Below, piece after piece: positions 1-8,969 of a stretch of DNA of 64,000 nt. The notes under the pieces were generated by a model. It saw only the letters and a list, made by a program, of their open reading frames with translations. It searched no databases and had not been told where the DNA came from. Every line of letters starts with the position of its first letter. Within the stretch, counting starts at the first letter, position 1. The position numbers were made by a program, and so were the translations under genes. Source of the stretch: Burkholderia stabilis (GTDB lineage: Bacteria > Pseudomonadota > Gammaproteobacteria > Burkholderiales > Burkholderiaceae). The DNA lies in the NCBI RefSeq assembly GCF_001742165.1, contig NZ_CP016443.1:992001-1056000 (forward strand). The letters are read 5' to 3'.

Positions 1-694
1 ACGGCGCCTCCGCCTCGATCACCGTGACGATGGCGTCGATCATTTCAGCGGGATCGTGTTGCCGATTCAGTTCGCGCGTCGGCCAGTGAGCGACCACGCG
101 CTCGCCCTGGTCCCACCATTGATCCATGCTTTCCATGCCGGTGTCGTTGAAGCCGGTGCGATAGGCGCCGGGATTGATCGTCACGACTTCGACGCCATAG
201 GGCTTCAGCTCCTCCTCCATCGCCGAGCAGATGCCTTCGACGGCATGCTTCGACGCGGCGTAGGCGCCGTCGAACGGCACCTTGACGAGTCCCGCGACCG
301 ACGACATCCAGACGATCCGGCCATGCCCGCGCACGACCATCCTGCGCGCGAATCCCTGCGCGACTTCGAGCGCCGCAAAGACGTTCGTTTCGAACACCGA
401 GCGAAACACGGATATCGGAATCTCCACAAGCGGGCCGGATTCCATGATGGCCGCGTTGTTCAGCAGGACATCGACGTCGTGCGGCAATGCATGCGCACGA
501 TCGATTTCGTTTGTCACATCGAACTTGATGACCTGCATGTCCACACCGCGCGCCTTGGCCTCCTGCCGCAGCGCCCAGACCTGCGGCCAGATCTGGCCAC
601 ACGCGATCACGCGATGCCCGCGTTCGGCAAGCGCGAACGCGACCCCTCGCCCGAATCCGGACCCCGCACCGGTTATCAACACCGTTCTGGTCAT
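1..694 (-). CDS. SDR-family oxidoreductase, C-terminus cut by window edge
   Basis: Short-chain dehydrogenase/reductase, cytosolic, using NAD(P)H on an unknown substrate. The reading frame starts at an ATG at 692-694 on the minus strand and stays open to base 1, so about 231 residues are visible. The N-terminus shows the cofactor motif TGAGSGFGRG, then a LLNNAA motif, and later the catalytic YAASK pair, so it is a classical SDR. It is transcribed away from the NADP-dependent oxidoreductase at 1267; the 572-bp gap between them holds two identical operators, so both genes probably belong to one stress regulon. The stop codon lies outside the window. Confidence 0.9.
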   Translation of the reverse strand, partial: MTRTVLITGAGSGFGRGVAFALAERGHRVIACGQIWPQVWALRQEAKARGVDMQVIKFDVTNEIDRAHALPHDVDVLLNNAAIMESGPLVEIPISVFRSVFETNVFAALEVAQGFARRMVVRGHGRIVWMSSVAGLVKVPFDGAYAASKHAVEGICSAMEEELKPYGVEVVTINPGAYRTGFNDTGMESMDQWWDQGERVVAHWPTRELNRQHDPAEMIDAIVTVIEAEAP

Positions 695-993
695 GCTGCC
701 TCCCGTTCGCGACACGATGATTGCGCCGGCCGGACCGACCCGGACGGCTACCTTGCCGACTACCTTACGGCGTTTCACGCAGCCGACGTGCCCCCCGAAT
801 GGGGAGGCGGCCCGCCTCGCTGCCGAGGTTCGGACGCGGCCGCACGCCGTCGTTTACCGGCACGGCCGATCCCGGCGAGCGCCTTATGGGACGGCCTTTG
901 CGACGAACGGATGCCCGGTTCGCCGTTGCCCGGCGCGCCTCGTCGATCACACGCAGGGCAGCTCACGGAGCGCGAAATCGCACGGCACACGCT

Positions 994-1010
994 CTAGACG
1001 ACTGGTCTAC
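994..1010. promoter_or_regulatory. TetR/NemR-like operator, copy 1
   Basis: The sequence CTAGACGACTGGTCTAC contains the inverted repeat TAGAC-N5-GTCTA. It resembles TetR-family boxes of the NemR type, which sense electrophiles. An identical 17-bp copy lies 142 bp to the right. No TetR gene lies in the window, so the regulator must be elsewhere, perhaps just left of base 1. Confidence 0.7.
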
Positions 1011-1135
1011 TCGATCGTATGATCCGCCTCACGGTTCGACCTGTTGGTCGGCCCTCGCATTCATGCGATGAATGACGCGACCCGGCGCATCCCTGCAGGC
1101 CATGACCTGCGACGTTGCCTGCAAGTGTCCAAGCC

Positions 1136-1152
1136 CTAGACGACTGGTCTAC
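1136..1152. promoter_or_regulatory. TetR/NemR-like operator, copy 2
   Basis: Second identical copy of CTAGACGACTGGTCTAC, in the same orientation as copy 1 and 114 bp before the ATG of the oxidoreductase gene. It is well placed to repress that gene's promoter. The spacing suggests one copy per divergent promoter. Confidence 0.7.
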
Positions 1153-1266
1153 TTTTCGTATGCGACATGCCATGGCACGTCGTCCCGCGCATCACGACCG
1201 TCACGCGAAAAACCCGCCGCCACCCTGCACGTTCCGGGCGGCGACACCGTCACACAGAGGTTACCC

Positions 1267-2307
1267 ATGCCGCAGTCCCCATCCGTCAATCGCCGGGTCG
1301 TCCTGGCCGGCCGCCCCGTCGGCGCGCCGGCAGCACACAACTTCCGGCTCGAAACCACGGCAGTACCGACGCCCGCCGAAGGCGAAGTCCTGCTGCAGAC
1401 GCTTTACCTGTCGCTCGATCCGTACATGCGGTGGCGCATGAGCGACGCGCCGTCCTACGCGCCGCCGGTTGCGCTCGGCGACACGATGGTTGGCGGCACC
1501 GTCAGCCGCGTCATTGCCTCGAAGCATCCCGCATTTGCGGTTGGCGAACTGGTGCTGGGCGAAAGCGGCTGGCAGGACTACACGTGCTCCGACGGCACGG
1601 ATCTCATGCCGCTCGGCACGGATCTCGAACACCCGTCCCACGCACTCGGCGTGCTTGGCATGCCGGGCTTCACCGCCTATACGGGCCTGCTGCAGATCGG
1701 GCAACCGAAACCGGGCGAAACGGTCGTCGTCGCGGCGGCGAGCGGGGCGGTCGGCGCCGTCGTCGGCCAGATCGCGAAACTGAAAGGCTGCCGCGTCGTC
1801 GGCATTGCGGGAGACGCGGAGAAATGCCGGTACGTCACCGGGACGCTCGGCTTCGACGTGTGCCTCGATCGGCGGGCGCCCGATCTTGCCCGGCAGCTCG
1901 CGCAAGCCTGCCCCGACGGCATCGACGTCTACTTCGAGAACGTCGGCGGTGCGATTTTCGACGCCGTGCTGCCGCTCCTCAACGTCGGCGCACGCGTGCC
2001 GCTCTGCGGCCTGATCTCGCAATACAACGATAGCGAACCGGCACCCGGCCCCGACCGGCTGCCGCTCCTGACCGACACGCTCCTGAAGAAACGGATCCGC
2101 CTGGAGGGCTTCATCATCCTCGATCACTATGCGACCGGCTATCAGGCGTTCCTGGCCGAAATGGGCGGCTGGGTAAAGGCCGGCGAGATCACGCCGCGCG
2201 AGGACGTCACCGACGGCCTGGAAAAGGCACCGGAAGCGCTCATCGGTCTGCTCGCGGGAAAGAACTTCGGCAAGGTAGTCGTGCGCGTCGCCGAAATCGC
2301 TGCGTAA
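1267..2307 (+). CDS. NADP-dependent oxidoreductase, CurA/leukotriene B4 dehydrogenase type
   Basis: Zinc-free medium-chain reductase (346 aa) of the 2-alkenal reductase/CurA family, which reduces enone or enal double bonds with NADPH. The N-terminus LSLDPYMRWRM is typical of the family; the Rossmann region reads VVVAAASGAVGAVVGQIAKL, followed by a VGIAGDAEKC segment. The ATG at 1267 is preceded by AGAGG and agrees with family length; a longer frame from 1072 would include an operator. The next gene, a DJ-1 family protein, follows after 43 bp and is probably cotranscribed. The operator at 1136 suggests induction by reactive electrophiles. Confidence 0.9.
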   Translation: MPQSPSVNRRVVLAGRPVGAPAAHNFRLETTAVPTPAEGEVLLQTLYLSLDPYMRWRMSDAPSYAPPVALGDTMVGGTVSRVIASKHPAFAVGELVLGESGWQDYTCSDGTDLMPLGTDLEHPSHALGVLGMPGFTAYTGLLQIGQPKPGETVVVAAASGAVGAVVGQIAKLKGCRVVGIAGDAEKCRYVTGTLGFDVCLDRRAPDLARQLAQACPDGIDVYFENVGGAIFDAVLPLLNVGARVPLCGLISQYNDSEPAPGPDRLPLLTDTLLKKRIRLEGFIILDHYATGYQAFLAEMGGWVKAGEITPREDVTDGLEKAPEALIGLLAGKNFGKVVVRVAEIAA

Positions 2308-2350
2308 AGCGAATTCGCGCATCCATCATTCATCTTCATCCATCGACATC

Positions 2351-3034
2351 ATGAAACTTCTCTTCGTCCTGACCTCCCACGACACCCTCGGCTCGACCGG
2401 CGAGAAAACCGGCTTCTGGCTCGAGGAATTCGCCGCCCCCTACTTCACGCTGAAAGACGCAGGCGCGGACATCACGCTTGCGTCGCCGGCCGGCGGCCAG
2501 CCGCCGCTCGATCCGAAAAGCGCGGACCCCGCGTTTCAGACCGACGCCACGCGCCGCTTCGAAGCAGATGCAGACGCGCGGGCCGCGCTCGCGGCCACGC
2601 AAAAACTGTCCGAGGTTGCCGTCGACGGGTTCGACGCGGTGTTCTATCCGGGCGGCCACGGCCCCCTCTGGGATCTCGCGGAAGACGCTCGGTCGATCTC
2701 GTTGATCGAGCAGGCCATCGCACAGGGCAAGCCGGTCGCAGTCGTCTGCCACGCACCGGGCGTGCTGCGGCATGCCAAGGGGACGGACGGCAAGCCGCTC
2801 GTCTCCGGCAAGAACATCACCGGCTTCTCGAACTCGGAAGAGGAGGCGGTCGGGTTGACGAACATCGTGCCGTTTCTCGTCGAGGACGAACTCAAGTCGA
2901 AGGGTGGTCGCTATTCGAAAACCGATGACTGGCAACCGTACGTGGTCGTCGACGGCCTGTTGATCACCGGCCAGAATCCGGCGTCGTCCGAACCGGCCGC
3001 CCAGGCGCTGTTGAACATGCTGACGCGCAACTGA
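2351..3034 (+). CDS. DJ-1/PfpI family protein, Hsp31-like glyoxalase III/deglycase type
   Basis: Type 1 glutamine-amidotransferase-like protein, 227 aa. Family members of this length convert methylglyoxal to lactate without glutathione, or act as chaperones. The start MKLLFVLTSH is typical; the nucleophile is Cys133 in VVCHAPGV with His134 next to it, and Glu residues near position 25 and the YPGGHGPLWDL loop complete the active site. It follows the enone reductase by 43 bp, and the strong hairpin at 3054-3084 ends the pair. The pairing supports a shared role in carbonyl and electrophile defence. The exact substrate is not known. Confidence 0.88.
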   Translation: MKLLFVLTSHDTLGSTGEKTGFWLEEFAAPYFTLKDAGADITLASPAGGQPPLDPKSADPAFQTDATRRFEADADARAALAATQKLSEVAVDGFDAVFYPGGHGPLWDLAEDARSISLIEQAIAQGKPVAVVCHAPGVLRHAKGTDGKPLVSGKNITGFSNSEEEAVGLTNIVPFLVEDELKSKGGRYSKTDDWQPYVVVDGLLITGQNPASSEPAAQALLNMLTRN

Positions 3035-3053
3035 CCCGCGCAGCAGCCTCCGC

Positions 3054-3084
3054 ACCGGCGGCGAACGCCCGGTTCGCCGCCGGT
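3054..3084 (+). terminator. Strong hairpin after the oxidoreductase/DJ-1 pair
   Basis: A perfect 13-bp inverted repeat (ACCGGCGGCGAAC and its complement) with a 5-base loop, starting 20 bp after the DJ-1 stop codon. It lacks a clear T-run (CTTGCG follows), so it may be an imperfect intrinsic terminator or an RNA-stabilising stem. Confidence 0.55.
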
Positions 3085-3365
3085 CTTGCGCACGAACGCA
3101 ACGCGCGGAAAAGCGGCCGTCCGGCCGCCGGAGGCAGGGATCGCGATGCAGGCGCACGGCTCGCCGGTCCACTCCTGTCGCTTCGTCGAACGGGCCACGC
3201 GCGGCGAGCGGCATGCTCGGCCATCGCACCCGTTCACCGCGCGACGACGTCGATCCTGATCCGGAAAAAGCGTTTAACACCACGCGCAATACTCCAGCGC
3301 GTCTCCGGAAAATACAATCACGTTCGTCCTGTCGCCGCGCTCCCGCATCACGCGCCACCTACATC
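3085..3365. other. Intergenic leader of the FUSC gene
   Basis: About 280 bp between the hairpin and the FUSC gene. An upstream frame extends the FUSC gene from 3213, but that part encodes an arginine-rich peptide unlike the family. No operator was recognised. Confidence 0.5.
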
Positions 3366-5555
3366 ATGTCTTCGTCGCCGTTCAGAATCACGTCCTATAT
3401 TTCGGATACCAAAACAGGTATCGCCATCATCGACGCCGCCCGCCACTGGGCCGGCACGAGCGGCGTCACCTGGCTGTACGTCTTCAAGACCATTCTCGCC
3501 GCGCTGCTGGCGCTCGGTGTGGCGATGAAGCTCGAACTCCCGATGCCGCGCACGGCGATGACGACGGTCTTCGTGCTGATGCAGCCGCAAAGCGGCATGG
3601 TGCTCGCCAAAAGCCTGTATCGGATCTGCGGCACGATCGTGGGCCTGCTCGCCATGCTGGTGCTGATCGGCCTGTTCGGGCAGGCGCCGGAGCTCTTCCT
3701 CGGCGCAACCGCGCTCTGGATCGGCATTTGCACGGCAGGCGCCGCGCGAAACCGCAACTTCCGGACCTATGGTTTCGTGCTCGCCGGCTACACGGCCGCG
3801 CTCATCGGCATCCCGTCATGGCAACATCCGGACGCGGCCTTTCTTTCGGCGATGACGCGTGTAACGGAAGTGACGATCGGCATCCTGAGTTCGGGCGCGG
3901 TCAGCGCGCTCGTCTTTCCGCAGCATGTCAGCAAACAGATCAGCCGCGTGAACCGGGCGCGGTTCACCGAGTTCACGGACGATGTGCTGTCGATCCTGTC
4001 GGGCCGCATCGACCGGTCGTTTCTCGAGGCGCTGAGCGTGCGCATCGTCGACGAAACCGTCAACGCGGAAGCCGCACGCAGTGTCGCGGTTTTCGAAGGC
4101 CCCGACACGCGCTTGCGAAACGGCCGCCTGACTCGCCTCAATGCGGAGCGCATGGCAGCATCGACGCGCTTGCACGCATTGAGTCAGCTGATCGCCCGAC
4201 TGCGGGCGGCACGCGCCGATGTCGTGCTGACGGAGATCGAAGCGCTGATGGCCGGTATCGCGGCGCCGATCCGGCTCGAATGGCAGGATGCGACGCACGC
4301 CGACGATATCGACGCACTCGTCCAATCGCTGGCCGACACCCTCGAACACTGCCGCACGGCGTTGCCCGACCGCGCACGCCTGGCGCGAAACCGGCTCGGC
4401 AGCCGCGCGAGCGCGCTCGACTTCGACACGGCGGTCGACCTGCTCGACCGATTCCTGGACAGCTATATCGCCTATGCGCAAACCTATCTGTCGCTGAGTG
4501 CAATCGCTCACGAGCGCGAACAGTGGGCGACGCCATACGAACCGCGCACCAATCCGCTCATCGCGGCCGTCGCCGGCGTCCGCGCAATGCTGCTGACACT
4601 CGTGCTGAGCACGTTCTGGATCGCGACCGCATGGCCGTCGGGCGCCCTGCTCGTGCTGAACGGCGGCGCAATCTGCGCACTGGTCGCCTCCTCTGCGCGC
4701 CCGTCACGCACCGCGTTTCAGATGGCGATCGGCACGGCGTTCGCGTCCGTCATCGGGCTGATCGTCATGTTCGTCGCCTACCCGGTCATCGACGGCTTCC
4801 CGCTGCTGTGCGTGGTCCTCGCTCCGCCGCTCGCATTGGGATGCTGGATGACGACGCGCCCGTCGCTGGCAGGCTACGGCGTCGGATACTGCATCTATTT
4901 CTGCTTCCTGACCGGCCCCGACAATGTCGTCGCCTACGATCCGACGTCCTTCATGAACGATGCGATCGCGCTGGTCCTGTCCATGCTGATGGCGTCGGTC
5001 GCGTTCGAATTGTTCCTGCCGCCGACGATGCGCGAGCTGCGCAAACACCTGCTCGCCGACCTGCGCGGGCAAGTCGTGTTCGCCTGCACCGACTCGGCCG
5101 CGACGCTGCGCGCGCGCTTCGAAAGCCGCACGCGTGACCTCATGTATCAGGTCCGGTCGATCTCGCGTGACGACCCGGTGGCCAACGGCGAGTCCGTCGA
5201 ATGGTTTCTGTCCGTCCTCGAGATCGGCTCAGCCGTCGTCGACCTGCGCGGTGCGATGGCCATCGAGGCAGCACGGCGCGGCCCGGACGCCACACCGGCG
5301 TGGCTCGACGATTGCGCGTCCGCATGCCGCGCGATCGGGCTCTTGTTCGAGACGCCGACACCGACGGCCCGCGCCGCCGCCACGCGCGCGGTGCAGGCTG
5401 CAATCGCCACCCTGCAACGAACGATGCAGACCACCGATGCGGCCGGGCCGGCGGTGCCCCATCTTCAAACCGTGCTCGGTAGTCTGCACTTCATGCACAG
5501 CGCGCTCGCGGCACCCGACTCGCCGTTACCCGCACCGGAGTCCGATGCCCGATGA
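3366..5555 (+). CDS. FUSC-family inner-membrane exporter (AaeB/YccS-like)
   Basis: 729-residue membrane protein of the fusaric acid resistance/aromatic acid exporter family, which exports hydroxylated aromatic acids, often with a periplasmic adaptor. The N-terminal half has hydrophobic segments around residues 35-180, including PQSGMVLAKSLYRICGTIVG. A soluble middle region follows, and a second membrane block spans about residues 400-540. The ATG at 3366 gives the usual N-terminus; an in-frame start at 3213 would add 51 unlikely residues. No adaptor (AaeA) or DUF1656 gene is adjacent, so partners may be elsewhere. It ends 73 bp from the convergent actP gene. Confidence 0.88.
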   Translation: MSSSPFRITSYISDTKTGIAIIDAARHWAGTSGVTWLYVFKTILAALLALGVAMKLELPMPRTAMTTVFVLMQPQSGMVLAKSLYRICGTIVGLLAMLVLIGLFGQAPELFLGATALWIGICTAGAARNRNFRTYGFVLAGYTAALIGIPSWQHPDAAFLSAMTRVTEVTIGILSSGAVSALVFPQHVSKQISRVNRARFTEFTDDVLSILSGRIDRSFLEALSVRIVDETVNAEAARSVAVFEGPDTRLRNGRLTRLNAERMAASTRLHALSQLIARLRAARADVVLTEIEALMAGIAAPIRLEWQDATHADDIDALVQSLADTLEHCRTALPDRARLARNRLGSRASALDFDTAVDLLDRFLDSYIAYAQTYLSLSAIAHEREQWATPYEPRTNPLIAAVAGVRAMLLTLVLSTFWIATAWPSGALLVLNGGAICALVASSARPSRTAFQMAIGTAFASVIGLIVMFVAYPVIDGFPLLCVVLAPPLALGCWMTTRPSLAGYGVGYCIYFCFLTGPDNVVAYDPTSFMNDAIALVLSMLMASVAFELFLPPTMRELRKHLLADLRGQVVFACTDSAATLRARFESRTRDLMYQVRSISRDDPVANGESVEWFLSVLEIGSAVVDLRGAMAIEAARRGPDATPAWLDDCASACRAIGLLFETPTPTARAAATRAVQAAIATLQRTMQTTDAAGPAVPHLQTVLGSLHFMHSALAAPDSPLPAPESDAR

Positions 5556-5628
5556 CCGCGCATCAGCACCATTCCGCGCACACTGACTGGTGCATCCTCG
5601 ATGCGTCGGGCATGGCCGCACGTTCCGG

Positions 5629-7305
5629 TCAATGCTCGACCGCCTGCTCGGCTCCGAGCCCGGTCTGAGCGCGTACGAACTGGGCATCGAACGCGCGCCG
5701 TTCCGCGTTGGCCTTCGAACTGCGATCGAGTATCGACAACACGTAACTCGCCAGGAACGCCAACGGCATCGTAAACAACGCCGGATGATCGTAAGGGAAC
5801 ACGGCAGCCGGATGTCCCAACACCGATTTCCACACCGCCGGCGACAGAATGACCAGCGAGACCGACGATACGAGCCCGACGATGCCGCCGCAAACGGCGC
5901 CGCGACTCGTCAATCCCTTCCAGTACATCGAAAGCACGAGCGGCGGAAAATTCGCCGAAGCGGCAACGTTGAACGCCAGTGCAACGAGAAAAGCGAGATT
6001 CTGCCCCTTGAACAGGAGGCCAAGCGCGACGGCCACGACGCCGATCGCCAGTGTCGTCCACCGCGTGACGCGAATCTCCGATGCCCCGCTCGCCCGCCCC
6101 TTGCACAGCACGCTCGCATAGAGGTCGTGCGATACGGCCGACGCGCCCGCCAGCACCAGGCCCGACACCACGGCCAGGATGGTGGCGAACGTCACCGCCG
6201 CGAGGAAGCCGAGGAACAGGCTGCCGCCCGTCGCGTTGGCGAGATGCATCGCCACCATATTGCTCCCGCCGCGCAGCACGCCGCCCACGCGTCCGCCCTC
6301 GAAGAACTGCGGGTCGGTGCCGACGATCACGACGCTTGCGAGACCGATGACGAACATCGCGATGAACATGAAGCCGATGCACGTACTGGCAACGAATACG
6401 CTTTTCCTGGCTTCTCGCGCATTCGGAACGGTAAAGAAGCGCATCAGGACGTGCGGCAGACCGGAGAGTCCGAACACCGTCGCGAGCGACATCGAGATGG
6501 CCGAAACGGGGTCCGAGAACAGGCGGCCCGGTTGCATCAGCGAGTTCCCCGCCTTGTGCACCGAGATTGCGGACCGCGCAAGCCGTTCGAAGCTGAAACC
6601 GAAGTGACCGAGCGCCAACAGCGTCAGCACGGTGCCGCCGAACATCAGCAGTACGGCCTTGATGATCTGAACCCACGTCGTCGCGATCATCCCGCCGAAG
6701 GTCACGTAGACGATCATGAGACACCCGACGCCGACGACCGCATAGGTGTAGTCGATGCCGAACAGCAGTTGAACGAGCTCCCCCGCCCCGACCATCTGAA
6801 CGACGAGATAGAAGAACACGACCGTCAACGAACTGACCACCCCCATCCAGCGCGTGCTGACCGGATCGAGCCGGTAGGCGATGATGTCGACGAACGTGAA
6901 CCGGCCGAGATTGCGCAGCCGCTCGGCCATGAGGAACAACATCACGGGCCATCCCACGAAGAAGCCGACGACATAAAGCAGGCCATCGTAACCCTTCGCG
7001 TAGACGAGGCTCACGACGCCGAGCAACGTCGCGGCGGACATGTAGTCACCGGCGACCGCGAGGCCATTCTGAAGCCCGCTGATTCCGCCGCCGGCGGTCA
7101 GGAAGTCGTTCACCGTCCTGGTGCGGCGCGCCGCCCAGTAGGTGATGCCCAGCGTCATGCAGACGAACACCATGAACATTGCGATGGCGGCAAGATTGAG
7201 TGGCTGCCGCGCCCCCGCCTCCACGACTGGGCTCGCCCAGGCCGGGCCGCCCGGCGCGGCGGCAAGCGCGACTGCCGCGGTCGAAACGCGTGCGATCGAT
7301 TTCAT
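5629..7305 (-). CDS. actP: Cation/acetate symporter
   Basis: Sodium:solute symporter family (SSS), 558 aa, with a signal-like N-terminus followed by about 13 membrane segments. It takes up acetate and related short monocarboxylates. The motif GDYMSAATLLG and the FVDIIAYRLDP loop are characteristic of ActP. Its start codon overlaps the stop of the preceding DUF485 gene by 4 bp (ATGA), the usual yjcH-actP arrangement, so they are translationally coupled. The usual partner acs is not adjacent; the nearest acyl-CoA ligase is at 8970-10649. The substrate could also be another small carboxylate. Confidence 0.92.
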   Translation of the reverse strand: MKSIARVSTAAVALAAAPGGPAWASPVVEAGARQPLNLAAIAMFMVFVCMTLGITYWAARRTRTVNDFLTAGGGISGLQNGLAVAGDYMSAATLLGVVSLVYAKGYDGLLYVVGFFVGWPVMLFLMAERLRNLGRFTFVDIIAYRLDPVSTRWMGVVSSLTVVFFYLVVQMVGAGELVQLLFGIDYTYAVVGVGCLMIVYVTFGGMIATTWVQIIKAVLLMFGGTVLTLLALGHFGFSFERLARSAISVHKAGNSLMQPGRLFSDPVSAISMSLATVFGLSGLPHVLMRFFTVPNAREARKSVFVASTCIGFMFIAMFVIGLASVVIVGTDPQFFEGGRVGGVLRGGSNMVAMHLANATGGSLFLGFLAAVTFATILAVVSGLVLAGASAVSHDLYASVLCKGRASGASEIRVTRWTTLAIGVVAVALGLLFKGQNLAFLVALAFNVAASANFPPLVLSMYWKGLTSRGAVCGGIVGLVSSVSLVILSPAVWKSVLGHPAAVFPYDHPALFTMPLAFLASYVLSILDRSSKANAERRAFDAQFVRAQTGLGAEQAVEH

Positions 7306-7619
7306 TGCTGCACCTCGCCAAGCAATTCGTCGGTCAGTCTTTCGAACCGATCATTCGCGACGCGGACGTAGAGCCACGTGAACCCCCATCCGGCGACGAT
7401 CACGACAACCGCGAATATCACGCCGACCGTCGTGACACTTCCCGTCCAGGCCGGGCTGCTCAACAGGTCAGGCCGCAATGCGACCAGCGCGATCAGCCCG
7501 AAATACGCGCCCAGCACGATCACCATCAGCACCCGGCCCAGGCGTGCGCGTTCGTCGACCAGCTCACGAAACTTCGCATGCTCCCGGATGCGTGAAACTG
7601 CGCTTGCATTCAACGTCAT
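7302..7619 (-). CDS. yjcH: DUF485 membrane protein, ActP partner
   Basis: 105-residue DUF485 protein with two transmembrane segments, around residues 30-50 and 62-85 (VGVIFAVVVIVAGWGFTWLYV). The family is almost always encoded just before actP and is thought to assist the symporter. The stop overlaps the actP start. Upstream, the 387-bp gap to the divergent LysR gene carries two C/G palindromes, so the operon may answer to the LuxR-type regulator encoded at 16454-19219 as well as to the neighbouring LysR. Confidence 0.9.
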   Translation of the reverse strand: MTLNASAVSRIREHAKFRELVDERARLGRVLMVIVLGAYFGLIALVALRPDLLSSPAWTGSVTTVGVIFAVVVIVAGWGFTWLYVRVANDRFERLTDELLGEVQQ

Positions 7620-7785
7620 ATGCCTCCTCCGTCGTCCATTCCGGGAATCAGGATCGCCTTGCGACCCCTCACCTCGTCAATAGATTCGTTATCCATAAAA
7701 TTTCATTCAGCTCTTTATCCCGGTGAACATGCGCTCCGTGATCGCCGGGACGACTGAGCTTATTTCCGCGATTCCCGAATAGCAG

Positions 7786-7802
7786 CCCCCTCTGGTGGGG
7801 GG
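7786..7802. promoter_or_regulatory. C/G palindrome, candidate LAL-regulator box 1
   Basis: Five C, then TCTGGT, then six G. It belongs to the group of C5-6/N4-6/G5-6 palindromes found in this window only in regulatory gaps around the LuxR-type regulator gene. Function is inferred from position and recurrence. Confidence 0.5.
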
Positions 7803-7914
7803 CATCGGTGCGTTCGCATGCACCCCGGGGAAACACCGACGGTTCCCGGCGACGACCGAGAATCGGGGCTGGCGTACATGCGCGATATCAGGATGAGCGG
7901 CGCTATGCGCGCTG

Positions 7915-7930
7915 CCCCCCGTCCGGGGGG
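7915..7930. promoter_or_regulatory. C/G palindrome, candidate LAL-regulator box 2
   Basis: CCCCCC-GTCC-GGGGGG, a perfect 6-bp inverted repeat with a 4-base spacer, 77 bp before the LysR start codon and 129 bp to the right of box 1. Same layout as the box at 19443. Confidence 0.55.
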
Positions 7931-8006
7931 TGGCAAAACCGCGTCTTCACGCGGTATTTCTGACGAATCGCCGCTACCGCTGCGCCCTCCCTTCATTCCC
8001 GATGTC

Positions 8007-8933
8007 ATGAACATTTTCCGGACCGACCTGAATCTGCTCGTGGTGTTTGAACGCATCTACGCCCAGCAGAGCATCACGCGCGCGGCGCAGCAGCTCAATC
8101 TCAGTCAATCGGCGGTCAGTCATGCGCTGAACCGGCTGCGCGAACTGCTCGGCGACCCGCTGTTCGAGCGTCACGGCAATGCAATGATGCCCACCCCGTT
8201 GACGAGAGCGATCATTGCGCGTGTGCGCAATGGCCTGCATACGCTCGAATGCACGCTGCATGAAGCCAGCCGGTTCGATGTCGCGTCGACGATCAGGCGC
8301 TTCACGATCGGCATTCTCAACGCACAGGAACCGGTGGTATTGCCGCCCATCGCGCAATACGTCGCGAATCACGCGCCGTCGATCGACATTGCCGCCGTAC
8401 AACACGACCGGCGCGCGATCGAAGCGGACCTGCTCACCGGCGCGCTCGATGCCGTCATCGACGTCCTGCTGCCTCACCCGCAATCCGTGCGCAGTACCAA
8501 ACTATCGACCGACCGGTACGTCGTGCTGTGCCGGCGCAATCACCCGCGCGTCGGTCAACGCCTCGACCTCGGCACCTACCTCGCCGAAGAGCACGTGCTC
8601 GTGACGAGCCGGCAACGCGGCGGCGGCGTCGAAGATGCCGCACTCGTCAAACTCGGCGCCGAACGCCGCGTCCGCCTGCGATGCGTCCGCTACTTCGCCG
8701 CCTGCCGCGTCGTCGACCAGACCGACCTGCTGCTCACCATGCCGGAGCGGTACGCGCGGCTGCTCAACGAGATGTACGGCAACCAGATGCTCGAATGCCC
8801 GTTCGACGCATCGATCGATACCTATCTTTACTGGCACGCGAATTCCGACGCCGATCCCGCGAATATCTGGTTGCGTCGGCAACTGGGCGAGGTATTCGAG
8901 TCCGTTCGTGCGGGCACGGCGACGCACCCGTGA
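8007..8933 (+). CDS. LysR-family transcriptional regulator
   Basis: 308-residue LysR regulator. The winged helix-turn-helix is at residues 8-66 (SITRAAQQLNLSQSAVSHALNRLRELLGDPLF) and is followed by a substrate-binding effector domain. The start MNIFRTDLNLLVVFE at 8007 fits the family; the frame extends upstream but through a candidate operator. NodD/NahR-like subgroups begin with similar DLNLL residues. It is divergent from yjcH-actP and may control it. It is convergent with the acyl-CoA ligase gene, 36 bp away. Confidence 0.9.
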   Translation: MNIFRTDLNLLVVFERIYAQQSITRAAQQLNLSQSAVSHALNRLRELLGDPLFERHGNAMMPTPLTRAIIARVRNGLHTLECTLHEASRFDVASTIRRFTIGILNAQEPVVLPPIAQYVANHAPSIDIAAVQHDRRAIEADLLTGALDAVIDVLLPHPQSVRSTKLSTDRYVVLCRRNHPRVGQRLDLGTYLAEEHVLVTSRQRGGGVEDAALVKLGAERRVRLRCVRYFAACRVVDQTDLLLTMPERYARLLNEMYGNQMLECPFDASIDTYLYWHANSDADPANIWLRRQLGEVFESVRAGTATHP

Positions 8934-8969
8934 CGCGGTGCGCCACCTGCCACGTCGGCCGACGCTCGC

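Larger units (their letters stand above)
695..1266. other. Divergent intergenic region with twin operators
   Basis: Non-coding 572 bp between the divergent SDR and oxidoreductase genes. It carries two identical 17-bp operators. An open frame runs through the right part (from 1072) into the oxidoreductase gene, but its peptide is low-complexity and includes the second operator, so I treat it as non-coding. Confidence 0.7.
7620..8006. other. Divergent regulatory region, yjcH-actP / LysR
   Basis: 387 bp between divergent genes. The part nearest yjcH is AT-rich and likely holds its promoter. The rest contains two C/G palindromes at 7786 and 7915. A frame from 7818 extends the LysR gene through the second palindrome and is judged non-coding. 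Confidence 0.6.

Noticed and set aside
1072..1266. N-terminal extension of the oxidoreductase frame (411-residue version)
   Set aside because: The added 65 residues are not family-like, the true ATG at 1267 has a ribosome site, and the extension contains the second operator.
5590..7371. 593-residue plus-strand frame opposite actP
   Set aside because: Antisense shadow of a clear membrane transporter; hydrophilic and low-complexity.
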